Notes: generated from the letters alone by a model not told the origin. A DNA stretch of 64,000 bases from Salipiger thiooxidans (GCF_900102075.1 NZ_FNAV01000001.1:62001-126000); one strand, 5' to 3'; positions 55,493 to 64,000 are shown, counted from the first letter of the stretch. Translations and numbers: made by a program.

Positions 55493-56247
55493 CCTAGTGT
55501 GTCGAAGTTTTCACGCCTAACTGTTGCGAGAATCCGCTGCGACGCGCCGGCGCGTTCAGCAATGCTCCGGCCGGGCTGGCGGCTGAGCCAAACCATAGAT
55601 GCGCGGTCCATTTCCCGAACGCGATCAAGCGGGGTAAGTTCCCTGTGCCTGCGCAAGACCCTGCGGATACGCCTTTCCAAATCATGCAACACCGGTTGCA
55701 TCCGGCGTGCCTGGCGCACGATCTCGGCCATCTCCGGGTCGGCTTCATTCTCGGCGCGCTTCCAAGCGCCCCTTAGGCGCCCCCAGGTATCGCTTGGGTC
55801 TTCAAGTGCGTCTTCTAGCTCCTGAATGCGGGCGAGGACTTCGTTCATGTGCCGAAGCGCCTCCGCTCCTTCCTCTTCTGCCGCGGTTGCCGGATCGTGC
55901 CCCGATTTGGGTCGGACTGGAAAAACCAGACGAAGCGGTGCTCTTCCCTCTTCGCGCTTGGGATATGGGGCAAGCACCAAGCTTGTATTGGTGCCCTTCA
56001 GGAGAACAGAGTGCGCACGGCAAAGCAACGATGGCCGACCGCCACTGGTCCGATCATCAGGGGCGAGCGCGCGCCCGGTGGAGCACACCCGCGCTCGCCC
56101 GTTTGCGGTTCGACGCAGGGCCTGTTATCTACTGAATAAATGTTGAAAAGAAACGCAAAATGAACGCTTGGCATGTCCTGAACATGCCATCCCTCATGGC
56201 GTGCGCTGTCCTTTCGCATTCAAATGAAAGTCACAAAGGAGAACCTC

Positions 56248-57240
56248 ATGCGTACTATGAAGCTCGCATCTACTGCCCTCGTTGCCACCCTCGTACTGCC
56301 GCTGGCCAGTCAGGCGCAGGCCCAGGACGACGCAGGCCGGTGCGGCGAAGTTTCGATCGCCCAGATGGGCTGGGCCGCTGCCGAAGTGACGACAAACATC
56401 GCCAAGTTCCTGCTTGAGCAGGGGTATGGCTGCGATGTCACCTTGGTGCAGTCCGACACCATCCCCGCCATCACCTCGGTCGCCGAAAACGGCGAGCCGG
56501 ACGTTGTGACCAACCTGTGGCTCAACTCGGGCGGCGAAGCCTATACCAAGCTCGAAGAAGGCGGCACCATCCAGCGCCTGACCTCGGTGCTCGAGCCGGG
56601 CGGTGTCGAGGGCTGGTGGATCCCTACCTCGCTCGCCGAAGAGCACCCCGAACTGAAGACCATCGACGGTATCCTTGAGAACCCCGAACTGGTCGGCAGC
56701 CGTTTCAACAACTGCCCCGATGGCTGGGGTTGCCGCGTGGTGTCGGATAACCTGGCACGCGCGCTGGATCTCGAAGGTCATGGCATCGAGGTCTTCAACC
56801 ACGGCTCGGGCGAGACGCTCGCGACGTCGATGGGCGCGGCTGTGACCGGCGGTGAGCCCTGGTTCGGCTACTACTGGGGTCCGACCGTCCCGCTCGGCAA
56901 GTACGACATGACCAAGGTGGACCTGGGCGGCTATGACGAGGCGGCCTTCACCCCGCTGCAGAACCCCGACACCCCCGACCCGCAGGTCTCGGATTTCCCC
57001 GCGGCGCCGATCCTGACATCCGTCACCACCGAGTTCGCCGAAGAGAACCCCGAGGTGACCGAGTTCTTCACCAAAATGACCTTCGCGACCGACCAGATGT
57101 CGGGCCTCCTGGCATGGAAGGACGAGAACAACGCCTCGAACGAGGAAGTCGCCGTCTACTTCCTGTCGACCGCATCCGACACCTGGACCAACTGGGTCAG
57201 CGACGAGGCGCGCGAAAACCTCTCGGCACTCGTTCAATAA
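56248..57240 (+). CDS. quaternary-amine ABC transporter substrate-binding protein (OpuAC family)
   Basis: ATG 56248 has AAAGGAG seven bases 5'; 330 residues with leader LASTALVATLVLPLASQAQA. QMGWAAAEVTTNIAKFLLEQ, EPDVVTNLWLNSGGEAY, GEPWFGYYWGPTVPLGKYDM and the paired cysteines in FNNCPDGWGCRVV fit the OpuAC fold with aromatic boxes. Substrates of such proteins include glycine betaine, proline betaine, DMSP and TMAO; TmoX-like TMAO binding is possible and cannot be settled here. It heads a three-gene importer. Confidence 0.87.
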   Translation: MRTMKLASTALVATLVLPLASQAQAQDDAGRCGEVSIAQMGWAAAEVTTNIAKFLLEQGYGCDVTLVQSDTIPAITSVAENGEPDVVTNLWLNSGGEAYTKLEEGGTIQRLTSVLEPGGVEGWWIPTSLAEEHPELKTIDGILENPELVGSRFNNCPDGWGCRVVSDNLARALDLEGHGIEVFNHGSGETLATSMGAAVTGGEPWFGYYWGPTVPLGKYDMTKVDLGGYDEAAFTPLQNPDTPDPQVSDFPAAPILTSVTTEFAEENPEVTEFFTKMTFATDQMSGLLAWKDENNASNEEVAVYFLSTASDTWTNWVSDEARENLSALVQ

Positions 57241-57273
57241 TCGAGTGCTCGGCCCATCGGGGCGCAGACTCTC

Positions 57274-57306
57274 AACGGGGCCGGGCAATCGGCCCCGTTT
57301 TGGTTT
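57274..57306 (+). terminator. attenuator-like hairpin between binding protein and permease genes
   Basis: AACGGGGCCG pairs perfectly with CGGCCCCGTT around GGCAAT and is followed by TTGGTTTT. Partial termination here would favour the binding protein. Confidence 0.85.
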
Positions 57307-57345
57307 TCAACAACAAGGAGGGCCTGCAAGGGCCGCAATGCTCAT

Positions 57346-58380
57346 ATGGCAACCTATGATGGTCTCTTCGACACCCTTGGCCTGAGGGATTGGTGCGGCA
57401 CGCAGGACTCCGGCGCACCAATGTCAATGGCCGACCTGCTGGCCAAGTCAAGCGGCGCCGTTGCCGACAGCTCGTTGCGGGATTTTCCATTTCCTTCGCT
57501 CGATGCCCTGCACGAGGCCTGCTCGGCCATTCCGCAGTCGCGCGATCTGACGCTTGGGCTGGAAACCGGCTTTCTCGGCATTCGCGATGCACTGCGCGTG
57601 GTCGTCGATCCGCTGACGCAACCGCTGAGCTGGGCGCTTGAGGACATGCTTTGGGTGATGACCGAAACGCCCTGGTGGGCCATGGTTCCGATACTTCTTG
57701 TGATCACCTGGGTGGTGGGCCGGTCATGGAAGGTCGTAGGCTTCGTGGCGCTGGTGCTTGCGAGCCTCGCCTTTGTCGACCACTACGAGGTCGCCATGCA
57801 GACCCTCGCGATCATTTTCGTCTGCGCCTTCATATGCGTATTGCTCGGGGTACCCATAGGGATCGCCATGTCACGCAGTGATCGCCTGCAGAGCGTGCTG
57901 ACGCCGGTGCTGGACATGCTGCAGACCCTGCCGCCATTCGTTTACCTGATCCCGCTGATCTTCCTTTTCTCGGTGACCGAGCCCAAGCTTTATGGGATCG
58001 CCGTCATCCTCTACGCGATCGTGCCGGTGGTGCGTCTGACCAACCTCGGTATCCGGCTTGTCAATCCGGACGTGATCGAAGCGGCCGACGCCTTTGGCAT
58101 GACCAAAAGCCAGAAGCTTTTTGGTGTGCAGATCCCGCTGGCCCTGCCCAACATCATGGCGGGCGTGAACCAGACGATCATGATGAGCCTTGCAATGGTG
58201 GTCATCGCCTCGATGGTCTCGGCCCCGGGCCTTGGCATCCTGGTGCTGCGCGGCATCCGCAACCTCGAGCTGGGTGTCGGTCTGATCGCCGGTCTTGGCA
58301 TCGTGGTTCTGGCCATTGCGCTCGACCGCGTGACCAAAGCCTCGCTCGCGCGCATCGATGCCAGCCAGACCAGCCGCTAA
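57346..58380 (+). CDS. quaternary-amine ABC transporter permease (ProW type)
   Basis: 344 residues. About 100 N-terminal residues precede the first main helices (WWAMVPILLVITWVVGRSW), as in E. coli ProW. VLTPVLDMLQTLPPFVYLIP and ADAFGMTKSQKLFGVQIPLA (coupling loop), then LPNIMAGVNQTIMMSLAMVV, match the choW product in this same window, so the two importers are paralogous in fold. The ATPase gene starts ten bases after the stop. Confidence 0.91.
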   Translation: MATYDGLFDTLGLRDWCGTQDSGAPMSMADLLAKSSGAVADSSLRDFPFPSLDALHEACSAIPQSRDLTLGLETGFLGIRDALRVVVDPLTQPLSWALEDMLWVMTETPWWAMVPILLVITWVVGRSWKVVGFVALVLASLAFVDHYEVAMQTLAIIFVCAFICVLLGVPIGIAMSRSDRLQSVLTPVLDMLQTLPPFVYLIPLIFLFSVTEPKLYGIAVILYAIVPVVRLTNLGIRLVNPDVIEAADAFGMTKSQKLFGVQIPLALPNIMAGVNQTIMMSLAMVVIASMVSAPGLGILVLRGIRNLELGVGLIAGLGIVVLAIALDRVTKASLARIDASQTSR

Positions 58381-58390
58381 GGAGACGGAC

Positions 58391-59434
58391 ATGACCAGGA
58401 AGAACGTGAAAGTCTCGATCAGGCACCTTTACAAGATCTTCGGTGGGGACCCCAAAGGGGCCCTTGCCAAGGTCCGCGAAGGGATGACGAAGGCCGAGCT
58501 GCTGGAGCAGACGAGCCATGTGCTGGGCCTGCAGGACATCAACGTCGACATGAAAGAAGGCGAGATCACCGTCATCATGGGCCTTTCGGGCTCGGGCAAG
58601 TCGACGCTGATCCGCCACCTCAACCGGCTGATCGAACCCACGGCTGGCGAGGTGCTTGTCAATGGCGAGGACATCCTGTCGTGGAACGACGCGCAGATGC
58701 GCACCCTGCGCCGGGAATCCATGTCGATGGTGTTCCAGAACTTCGCTCTGCTGCCGCACCGGACCGTGCTGGAAAACGCTGGCATGGCGCTGGCCACGCG
58801 CGGCAAGGCGCGCCGCGACTATGAGGGCGAGGCCAACAAGTGGCTCGACCGGGTCGGACTTGCCGGTCAGGGCGAGCAGTATCCCCACCAGCTCTCGGGC
58901 GGCATGCAGCAGCGCGTCGGTATTGCGCGGGCTCTGGCATCAAACTCGGACATCATGTTGATGGACGAGGCGTTTTCCGCCTTGGATCCGCTGATCCGCA
59001 CGGACATGCAAAACCTTCTGCTCGAGCTGCAGGACGAACTGCACAAGACGATCATCTTCATCACCCACGATCTTGATGAAGCACTGAAGCTTGCCGATCA
59101 TCTGGTGATCCTGAAAGACGGCGCAGTGGTGCAGCAGGGCCAGCCGCAGGAAATCTTGCTGAATCCTGCAGACCCGTACATCGAGGAATTCGTCGCCGAC
59201 ATCAATCGCGCGCGCGTGCTGCGCGTGCGTTCGGTGATGACGGATCGCAAGCCGGACGCTCCGATCGACGGGGAGGTCGCTCCAGGCGACAACCTGGAGA
59301 GCATCATCGCGCTGGCCGAGGGCAATCTGGACCGTGTCTTCGACGTAAAGAACGAAGGCGAAACGTTGGGTTATATCGACATGAAATCCGTCGTGCAGGC
59401 CCTGGTGCCGCGGCGCGTTGAAGCAGCAGGTTGA
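58391..59434 (+). CDS. quaternary-amine ABC transporter ATP-binding protein (ProV type)
   Basis: Start at ATG 58391, after AAGGAGA; 347 residues. Walker A GLSGSGKSTLIRHLNRL, signature LSGGMQQRVGIAR, Walker B IMLMDEAFSALD (Ala in place of the usual Pro), switch His in IFITHDLDEAL. The C-terminal 60 residues contain a CBS-like segment (VRSVMTDRK, GYIDMKSVVQALV) that in relatives senses ionic strength. Last gene of the operon. Confidence 0.92.
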   Translation: MTRKNVKVSIRHLYKIFGGDPKGALAKVREGMTKAELLEQTSHVLGLQDINVDMKEGEITVIMGLSGSGKSTLIRHLNRLIEPTAGEVLVNGEDILSWNDAQMRTLRRESMSMVFQNFALLPHRTVLENAGMALATRGKARRDYEGEANKWLDRVGLAGQGEQYPHQLSGGMQQRVGIARALASNSDIMLMDEAFSALDPLIRTDMQNLLLELQDELHKTIIFITHDLDEALKLADHLVILKDGAVVQQGQPQEILLNPADPYIEEFVADINRARVLRVRSVMTDRKPDAPIDGEVAPGDNLESIIALAEGNLDRVFDVKNEGETLGYIDMKSVVQALVPRRVEAAG

Positions 59435-59742
59435 GCCCTGACCACCGCAATCGCCTGCCACGCTGCGCGAGATGAAAGCTCCGCGCGTCGGGCGATTGCT
59501 CAACCCGCGCCAACCGGCGTAAATACCAACCGGACTCCGGTCGCGGCTGGATGAAAGTTCAGTGGCAGGTCAGGTTGGCACTATGGCCCCTGGGGTGCGC
59601 ATTCCGGGCTTCGCGGAAAGCGTTTCCAATGGCAAGCGGACAGACATTCCGGGGCTCGCGGACAATCGTTCACGAATGTGATCCGGACGCAGGGCGCGCT
59701 GAGACAAGGCTTCTCGCTACCCCCGCCCAAACTCGAGCCACC
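59435..59742 (+). other. 308-bp interval with a 26-bp imperfect direct repeat
   Basis: Between the ATPase gene and the 3' end of the gpD-like gene. CATTCCGGGCTTCGCGGA at 59600 and CATTCCGGGGCTCGCGGA at 59645 are repeated 45 bp apart. No gene is seen; it may hold remnants of the missing 3' part of the gpD-like gene, but I find no matching motifs. Confidence 0.45.
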
Positions 59743-60795
59743 TCAGACGCGGTCCTCGAACCCAAGGAAAACGCTTGTCTGCCACGCACCACTCTCAACG
59801 ATGTGACGCACCGAGGTCATGTATGCGTTGCCGTTGAAGCGATCTCCGAGGCCGTTCAGCTCCAGCAGGTGACCTGCAACGAGAGAGGCATTCCCCGGGA
59901 GCAGGACCTCCCCCGTGACGCGAGAAAGGCGGCTTTCGAACAAGATCGCGTCGGCCCATGCCTGAAGCCTTTCCGGCTGCATGGCGGAGTCGCTCATCAC
60001 CGAACGGGTGACATCGAGCACTCTGGACAGCACCTTGCCGGTCAGGTTGCCGTGCGCATTGACCGACGGCTCTGAAGCCGTCGCGCTGATCCGTTCGTGA
60101 CCTTCGGCATCGAAAGCCTCGACCCGGACAGCGGCGTCTTGCGTCGCTGCGTTCATGCTCAGCTCCAGCCCGAGGATGCTGTCACCATACGCGGCAAACA
60201 AGTCCGGCGCGTCGAAGCTCGGCGCAGCAAGTACCACCCGGCCATTGCCGACCGAAACCACAAGGCCGTTCGCCGATGCAATTCCGAGCAGGCAGTCCCA
60301 GGCCGTCGCCCCCTGTCGCACTTCCCGGGCGGAGCGGCCGCTCATCCGGGCGAGATCCGCGTCGAGGCCGGCCCCCTGCAGGATTTCCGCGACCATGTCT
60401 TCGTCGTTCAGATCGTCTCCGACAACGGGAGCCGTGAGCCGCGCCAGCTTCTCTGCCCTGTCCCCGCAGGTGACGATCAGGACAGGGCTGCCAACAGCTT
60501 CGATCCGGATGGACTGCGCAAGCACGATGCCCTGGAACACGCGGGTGTGCTGTCCATGGTATCCGAGCGCCAGTGCGATCCCGGCACCGGGAACGAAGAG
60601 CGAGGCGCTGCTGACATCGAAGGCCTGCTCGGCGGCATTGCCGTCCTCGACCACGATGCGGACGCGCGGCAACCTATTCAGCCCCTGATCGACCTCGAAG
60701 CTGCGCACCACGATGTCGTCGGGAAGCGGAGCGTCGTCAATCAGGAGTTCGAAGGAAACCAGATCGGCATTGGGCGAACGCACGGAACGGGACAT
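59743..60795 (-). CDS. phage late control gpD / VgrG-like baseplate hub protein, probably truncated
   Basis: 350 residues from ATG 60795. FVPGAGIALALGYHGQHTRV, VFQGIVLAQSIRI and LIVTCGDRAEKLARLT form the gp27-like hub domains; GATAWDCLLGIASANGLVV and the strand LLPGNASLVAGHLLELNGLG lead into the OB region, ending QTSVFLGFEDRV. VgrG and extracellular-contractile-injection relatives usually continue another 200 or more residues into a spike, which is absent. No sheath, tube or baseplate genes are near. Either a short gpD or a remnant. Confidence 0.7.
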   Translation of the reverse strand: MSRSVRSPNADLVSFELLIDDAPLPDDIVVRSFEVDQGLNRLPRVRIVVEDGNAAEQAFDVSSASLFVPGAGIALALGYHGQHTRVFQGIVLAQSIRIEAVGSPVLIVTCGDRAEKLARLTAPVVGDDLNDEDMVAEILQGAGLDADLARMSGRSAREVRQGATAWDCLLGIASANGLVVSVGNGRVVLAAPSFDAPDLFAAYGDSILGLELSMNAATQDAAVRVEAFDAEGHERISATASEPSVNAHGNLTGKVLSRVLDVTRSVMSDSAMQPERLQAWADAILFESRLSRVTGEVLLPGNASLVAGHLLELNGLGDRFNGNAYMTSVRHIVESGAWQTSVFLGFEDRV

Positions 60796-60998
60796 ATGGA
60801 TTTCCTGAACGTTGGATCGAAATTCTTTTTGGGCCGCCGCACCGCGGAAATCGCGATCAATTCGGGTGACCAGAACTCGGTGGCACCCATAGTGCGGGGC
60901 GAGCCTCCCCTTGGCAACATTCGACGTCGCCCGGCGCGAAGACCGTGTCCGCCGGTCATTCGCCCAAGAGGCCCGTCGCACGCTGCGACCACCTTTGA

Positions 60999-61634
60999 TC
61001 ACGCGTCGGGGGGCGGAAACATGCGGTCCTTCATCTCGCCGGTCATGAAATGAGGCAGAACGGCCTTCCACGCATCCAGCAGGCGCTTGAAGTAGGCCGG
61101 ATCCTGCCGCAGCACGGTCTGTATGCCCATGCCGCGCAGCAGGCACAGGGTCATGTTCAGCACCACTGCCGCTTCCTGCGCCGAGAGGTCCGTCGGCTCG
61201 CAAAACCCTCTCCAGATCTCGTCGAGCGCCTCGTGGAATTCCCGAACCACCGGAATCATCCGGGCGCGAAGCTCGGCATCCGTTCTCGAGCCGTTGATGA
61301 ACTCGACGGCCAGGTAGAAGAAGCGCCCCGAGAAGAGCTGGTGCAGCCAGTCGATGAAGGCATCGAGACCGATCTCGTTGCGCGAGACCGAGGCCGCCAT
61401 GTCGCGAATCTCGTCGGTGCCGCCGCGCAGGAGCGTCTCCATGGACGCGACCATGATGTCGGACCGCGCCGGGAAGTGATGCAGGAGCGCGCCGCGGGAC
61501 ACTCCGGCCCGCCGCGAGAACTCGGGCGTCGAGGCTTTTTCGTAGCCGACGTCGAAGATCGTATCCAGCGCCGCCTCGATGAGCTTTTCCCGCGTCACCA
61601 CGCTGCGCGCCTGAACCGGTCCGTCTCGTTTCAC
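60999..61634 (-). CDS. TetR-family transcriptional regulator
   Basis: 211 residues from GTG 61634. TREKLIEAALDTIFDVGYEK and PEFSRRAGVSRGALLHHFPA form the HTH domain. The C-terminal ligand domain (GLDAFIDWLHQLFSGRFFYL) resembles the TetR_C groups that bind small organics. It is encoded downstream of, and on the same strand as, the TRAP genes, so it may control them; no operator is evident in the 132-bp spacer. Confidence 0.88.
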   Translation of the reverse strand: MKRDGPVQARSVVTREKLIEAALDTIFDVGYEKASTPEFSRRAGVSRGALLHHFPARSDIMVASMETLLRGGTDEIRDMAASVSRNEIGLDAFIDWLHQLFSGRFFYLAVEFINGSRTDAELRARMIPVVREFHEALDEIWRGFCEPTDLSAQEAAVVLNMTLCLLRGMGIQTVLRQDPAYFKRLLDAWKAVLPHFMTGEMKDRMFPPPDA

Positions 61635-61766
61635 GTCTGGACCCCTCTTCTGCTAAACATTCCTCAGGTCGCAAGCGACCCGAGGCCCCCTCTCCGATCG
61701 GCCAGCACGTCTCGGCGCGCCGGGGGTGGAGCGCTCCGGGCCACTCCCCCCCTACACTGATAGGGC

Positions 61767-63074
61767 TCAGTAGGCGAGCGACGGAAGCCACAGCGAGATC
61801 ATCGGGAAGGCGATCAGGATCAACAGCGTCAGCAGGTCCATCGCAAGGAACCACGTGATGCCCCGGAATATCTCGGGCAGTGTCACCGCGTTCTTCAAGG
61901 CGCCGTTTATCATGTATACGTTCAGCCCGATCGGCGGAGTGATCAGACCGATCTCCAGCAGCTTGATCACGATGATCCCGAACCAGACCGCATTTATCCC
62001 TGAGGCGTCGATCATCGGCACCAGGATCGGCAGGGTGAGCAACAGCAGGCCGATGCTGTCGATGAGCATCCCGAGCACGAGGTAGATCACCGCGACGGCG
62101 AAGAGGATCCACCAGGTCTGGTCGCTGACCGACAGGATCGCGTTGCTGAAGGCGCGCGGAAAGCCGGAAAGCGCCAGGAAGCGCGTGAAGAACAGCGAGC
62201 CGATCAGGATGATGAAGATCGACGCGGTCGAGATCATCGCCTGGCTGACGGCCTCGACGAAGGTCTTCCAGTTCAGCTTGCGGCGCACCAGCGCGATCAG
62301 TGCGGCGAAGAATGCGCCGAGCGCGCCTGCCTCGGTCGGAGAGAAAACGCCCGTGAAGATGCCTCCGAGCACGAGCAGGATCAGCGTCGGCAGGGGCCAG
62401 ATGTCGCGCATCGCCTCGCGGCGTTCCTCGTCGGTGACGACAACCTTTCCGCTGCCCGCGAGTTCGGGCTTCAGCTTCACCCGGACAATGATCATGGCCA
62501 TGTAGATGAGCGCGGACAGCAGGCCGGGCAGGAAGCCCGCCATGAACAGCTGTCCGACCGAAACCTGTGCGTAGACACCGTAGAGGATCAGCAGCACCGA
62601 CGGCGGGATGAGCGAGCCGAGCGTGCCAGAGGCGGCAATGGTGCCGGTGGCAAGGCCCCTGTCATAGCCGTTCTCGAGCATCTCCGGCACCGCCATGCGC
62701 GACATCGCCGAGGCGGTCGCGACCGACGATCCCGAGGCCGCCGCGAAGAAGGCGCAGGCCCCCACCGAGGTGATGGCCAGGCCTCCCGGCAGGCGCGACA
62801 GGTAGATCCGCAACGCGAGGAACAACCCCCGCGTCATGTCCGTGGACGAGCACAGGAAGCCCATCAGCAGGAACATCGGCGCCGCCGACAGCTCCCACTG
62901 GCCGACATAGTCGAAGGGCGTGGCCGAGATCATGCCCCATGCCACGTTCATGTTGAACATCAGGGCGATGCCGCCGATGGAGACCAGCCCGAGCGCCAGC
63001 CCGACCGGCACGCGCAGGGCAATCAGCACGAGGGCCAGGACGACACCGCCGATCCCGACGTCAAGGTTGCTCAT
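61767..63074 (-). CDS. dctM: TRAP transporter large permease (DctM type)
   Basis: The start is ATG 63074 with GGAGAA 5'; 435 residues, about twelve helices. VGLALGLVSIGGIALMFNMN, GSSVATASAMSRMAVPEMLE and GTLGSLIPPSVLLILYGVYA are conserved DctM blocks. It transports an acidic organic solute with Na+ together with the small permease and the periplasmic binding protein. Transcribed from the dctP side. Confidence 0.93.
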   Translation of the reverse strand: MSNLDVGIGGVVLALVLIALRVPVGLALGLVSIGGIALMFNMNVAWGMISATPFDYVGQWELSAAPMFLLMGFLCSSTDMTRGLFLALRIYLSRLPGGLAITSVGACAFFAAASGSSVATASAMSRMAVPEMLENGYDRGLATGTIAASGTLGSLIPPSVLLILYGVYAQVSVGQLFMAGFLPGLLSALIYMAMIIVRVKLKPELAGSGKVVVTDEERREAMRDIWPLPTLILLVLGGIFTGVFSPTEAGALGAFFAALIALVRRKLNWKTFVEAVSQAMISTASIFIILIGSLFFTRFLALSGFPRAFSNAILSVSDQTWWILFAVAVIYLVLGMLIDSIGLLLLTLPILVPMIDASGINAVWFGIIVIKLLEIGLITPPIGLNVYMINGALKNAVTLPEIFRGITWFLAMDLLTLLILIAFPMISLWLPSLAY

Positions 63075-63095
63075 CACAGGTTCTCCAGAGCGGGG

Positions 63096-63590
63096 TCACA
63101 GCGCCTTGCGCTGCGATACGGAAGTTAGAAGGTTGGCCATGACCGCGAGGAAGGCGGCGGCGAAGCCGATCGGCAGCGACCAGCGCGAGGGCCAGATGAT
63201 GAAGCGGAAGTTGCTCATCGCCTCCTCGCCGCTGCTGGTGGCGCGGATCGCGTCGTGCAGCGTCTGCCAGAACAGCATCCCGAAGAAGATCAGCCCCAGC
63301 ACGCAGGCCAGAAGGTAGAGCGCGAACTGCACCGGCCTCGGCATCATCTGCGCAAACAGGTCGACCCGGATGTTCTCGTGCTTGAGTTCGACGAAGCCGA
63401 AGGCGAGGAAGACCAGAGCCACCATGTAGTAAAAGGACACCACTTCAAGCGTGCCCACGATTTGCCCGTTGAAGAAGTAGCGATTGGCGACATCGAGCGT
63501 GATGTGCAGCATCATCAGCACCATCATCGCGCTCGCCAACGTTGCACTTCCGATGTTGAGCCAGCGGATTGCGGTCATGAGTCGCTGCAT
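63096..63590 (-). CDS. dctQ: TRAP transporter small permease (DctQ type)
   Basis: 164 residues, four helices. ANRYFFNGQIVGTLEVVSFY is the DctQ signature, with LGLIFFGMLFWQTLHDAIRA further on. The start is ATG 63590 with GGAGA 5'; an alternative ATG at 63578 would shorten it by four residues. It is 21 bp ahead of dctM. Confidence 0.9.
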   Translation of the reverse strand: MQRLMTAIRWLNIGSATLASAMMVLMMLHITLDVANRYFFNGQIVGTLEVVSFYYMVALVFLAFGFVELKHENIRVDLFAQMMPRPVQFALYLLACVLGLIFFGMLFWQTLHDAIRATSSGEEAMSNFRFIIWPSRWSLPIGFAAAFLAVMANLLTSVSQRKAL

Positions 63591-63653
63591 CGGCAGTCTC
63601 CGCGTCAGGGGATTGCAGGGCGGGCCCGCGGGTGCGGATCCGCCCGGTGTGCC

Positions 63654-64000
63654 TTAGTCCGCGCCGTAGGTGGCCGGGTCGATCTTGCTGTAGATCTCCT
63701 GCATCGCAAGCTCGGTGAGCGCGTCCTCGTCATCCGGCGCGACATCGGCCAGCAGCCCCTGCCACTTTTCCATCTTGCCGAGGAAGTCGTCGATGACCTC
63801 CTGCCCGTTGCTCAGGCCATACTGTTCCTGCGCGGTGGCATAGACCGAGTCGATGGCCTTCTGGCGGAAGGCGGTCACCGAGGCGAGCAGATCATCGCCC
63901 GGCTCGTAGACGTTGCCGCCCGCCTCCTGCGAGGCCTTGAGGCCCGCCTCGGCATTGGCGGTGTAGGCAATGATCATGCGCGCCATCGAGCGGGCCGAGG
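63654..64000 (-). CDS. dctP: TRAP transporter substrate-binding protein (DctP type), 5' truncated by window edge
   Basis: Only the C-terminal part of about 115 residues is visible; the frame runs off the right end. DSVYATAQEQYGLSNGQEVI and MQEIYSKIDPATYGAD are consistent with the C-terminal helices of a TRAP periplasmic receptor. Identity rests mainly on its position upstream of dctQ and dctM. Substrate unknown. Confidence 0.75.
   Translation of the reverse strand, partial: SARSMARMIIAYTANAEAGLKASQEAGGNVYEPGDDLLASVTAFRQKAIDSVYATAQEQYGLSNGQEVIDDFLGKMEKWQGLLADVAPDDEDALTELAMQEIYSKIDPATYGAD

Larger units (their letters stand above)
54598..55494 (+). mobile_element. 897-bp IS5-family element (IS427-like) with TA target duplication
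   Basis: The ends GGTCGTGTTGACAAAAG (54598-54614) and CTTTTGTCAACATGACC (55478-55494) are inverted repeats with one mismatch. TA flanks it on both sides (54596-54597 and 55495-55496), and removing the element with one TA restores an open host frame. The transposase is frameshifted and carries a palindromic insert, so it is probably immobile now. Confidence 0.92.
54515..56088 (-). pseudogene. charged helical protein gene split by an 897-bp IS
   Basis: The 5' part (about 56088 to 55497) encodes helices such as ALRHMNEVLARIQELEDALE, IRRVLRRHRELTPLDRV and RQPGRSIAERAGASQRI, then RRENFDTL at the IS edge. Joining 55497 to 54597 with one TA copy continues in frame as KALVIRGPEFFVDDEIKAKN and ends FSYIA at TAA 54515. 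So the intact gene was about 230 codons if it starts at GTG 56088; the start is uncertain, and MNEVL or another codon is possible. No family is recognised. Confidence 0.75.

Overview
The window reads as chromosome of a marine-type alphaproteobacterium of the Rhodobacterales (Roseobacter-related; a Salipiger-like genus would fit, but that is inference). The DNA is GC-rich by eye. Supporting content: DctPQM TRAP transport, the bet/cho choline-sulfate and choline genes, a small SRP RNA just upstream of dnaX, TamA/TamB, and IS5-family elements of the kind common in this group.

Layout. 1-2.5 kb: rpe, a CNHC thioredoxin-like gene, gph, and a CbbY-like HAD gene with an internal deletion. 2.5-8.3 kb: a methyltransferase, a YnjBCD-type ABC importer, an SRPBCC protein and NudC. 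8.5-15.2 kb: cpdB, SRP RNA, a dual-specificity-type phosphatase, YpfJ-type protease and dnaX, with unusually long non-coding or decayed intervals (ankyrin remnant, tandem repeats) and no ybaB/recR directly after dnaX. 15.5-17.5 kb: an FAD amine oxidase plus sugar-nucleotide epimerase operon. 17.8-23.9 kb: tamA-tamB, with an exact 513-nt triplication inside tamB. 24.2-30.4 kb: a large secreted nuclease, then a periplasmic rhodanese, YeeE/YedE transporter and 54-residue protein. 30.4-33.1 kb: an operon CHAD > ParA-like ATPase > CYTH. 33.5-42.5 kb: envelope and stress genes (MetA_deg barrel, YbaY-META, HdeA-like, HdeD, phospholipase D, membrane proteins), an octaheme cytochrome with HEAT/TPR, and a GH25 lipoprotein. 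42.6-50.8 kb: betICBA divergent from choXWV, a complete route from choline-O-sulfate or choline uptake to glycine betaine. 50.9-56.1 kb: an accessory pocket of three damaged IS5-family elements, a tyrosine recombinase and two broken host genes. 56.2-59.4 kb: a second quaternary-amine ABC importer. 59.7-64 kb: an orphan gpD/VgrG-like gene, a TetR regulator and a TRAP transporter running off the edge.

The most unusual signal is in the accessory pocket. Comparing the two copies of the same IS5-type element with each other shows that 40-43 nt units have been inserted repeatedly into the transposase gene. Each unit has a conserved head, a hairpin core whose arms differ between units but are self-complementary around a 3-nt loop (one mismatch in one unit), and a conserved 15-nt tail. 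All lie immediately 5' of GAC or GAT in element orientation. Four insertion events plus one unit shared by both IS copies are visible. A second, larger class of triloop palindromes interrupts two of the IS elements. An 897-bp IS in the same pocket splits a host gene with a TA duplication, and the gene can be rejoined in frame on paper.
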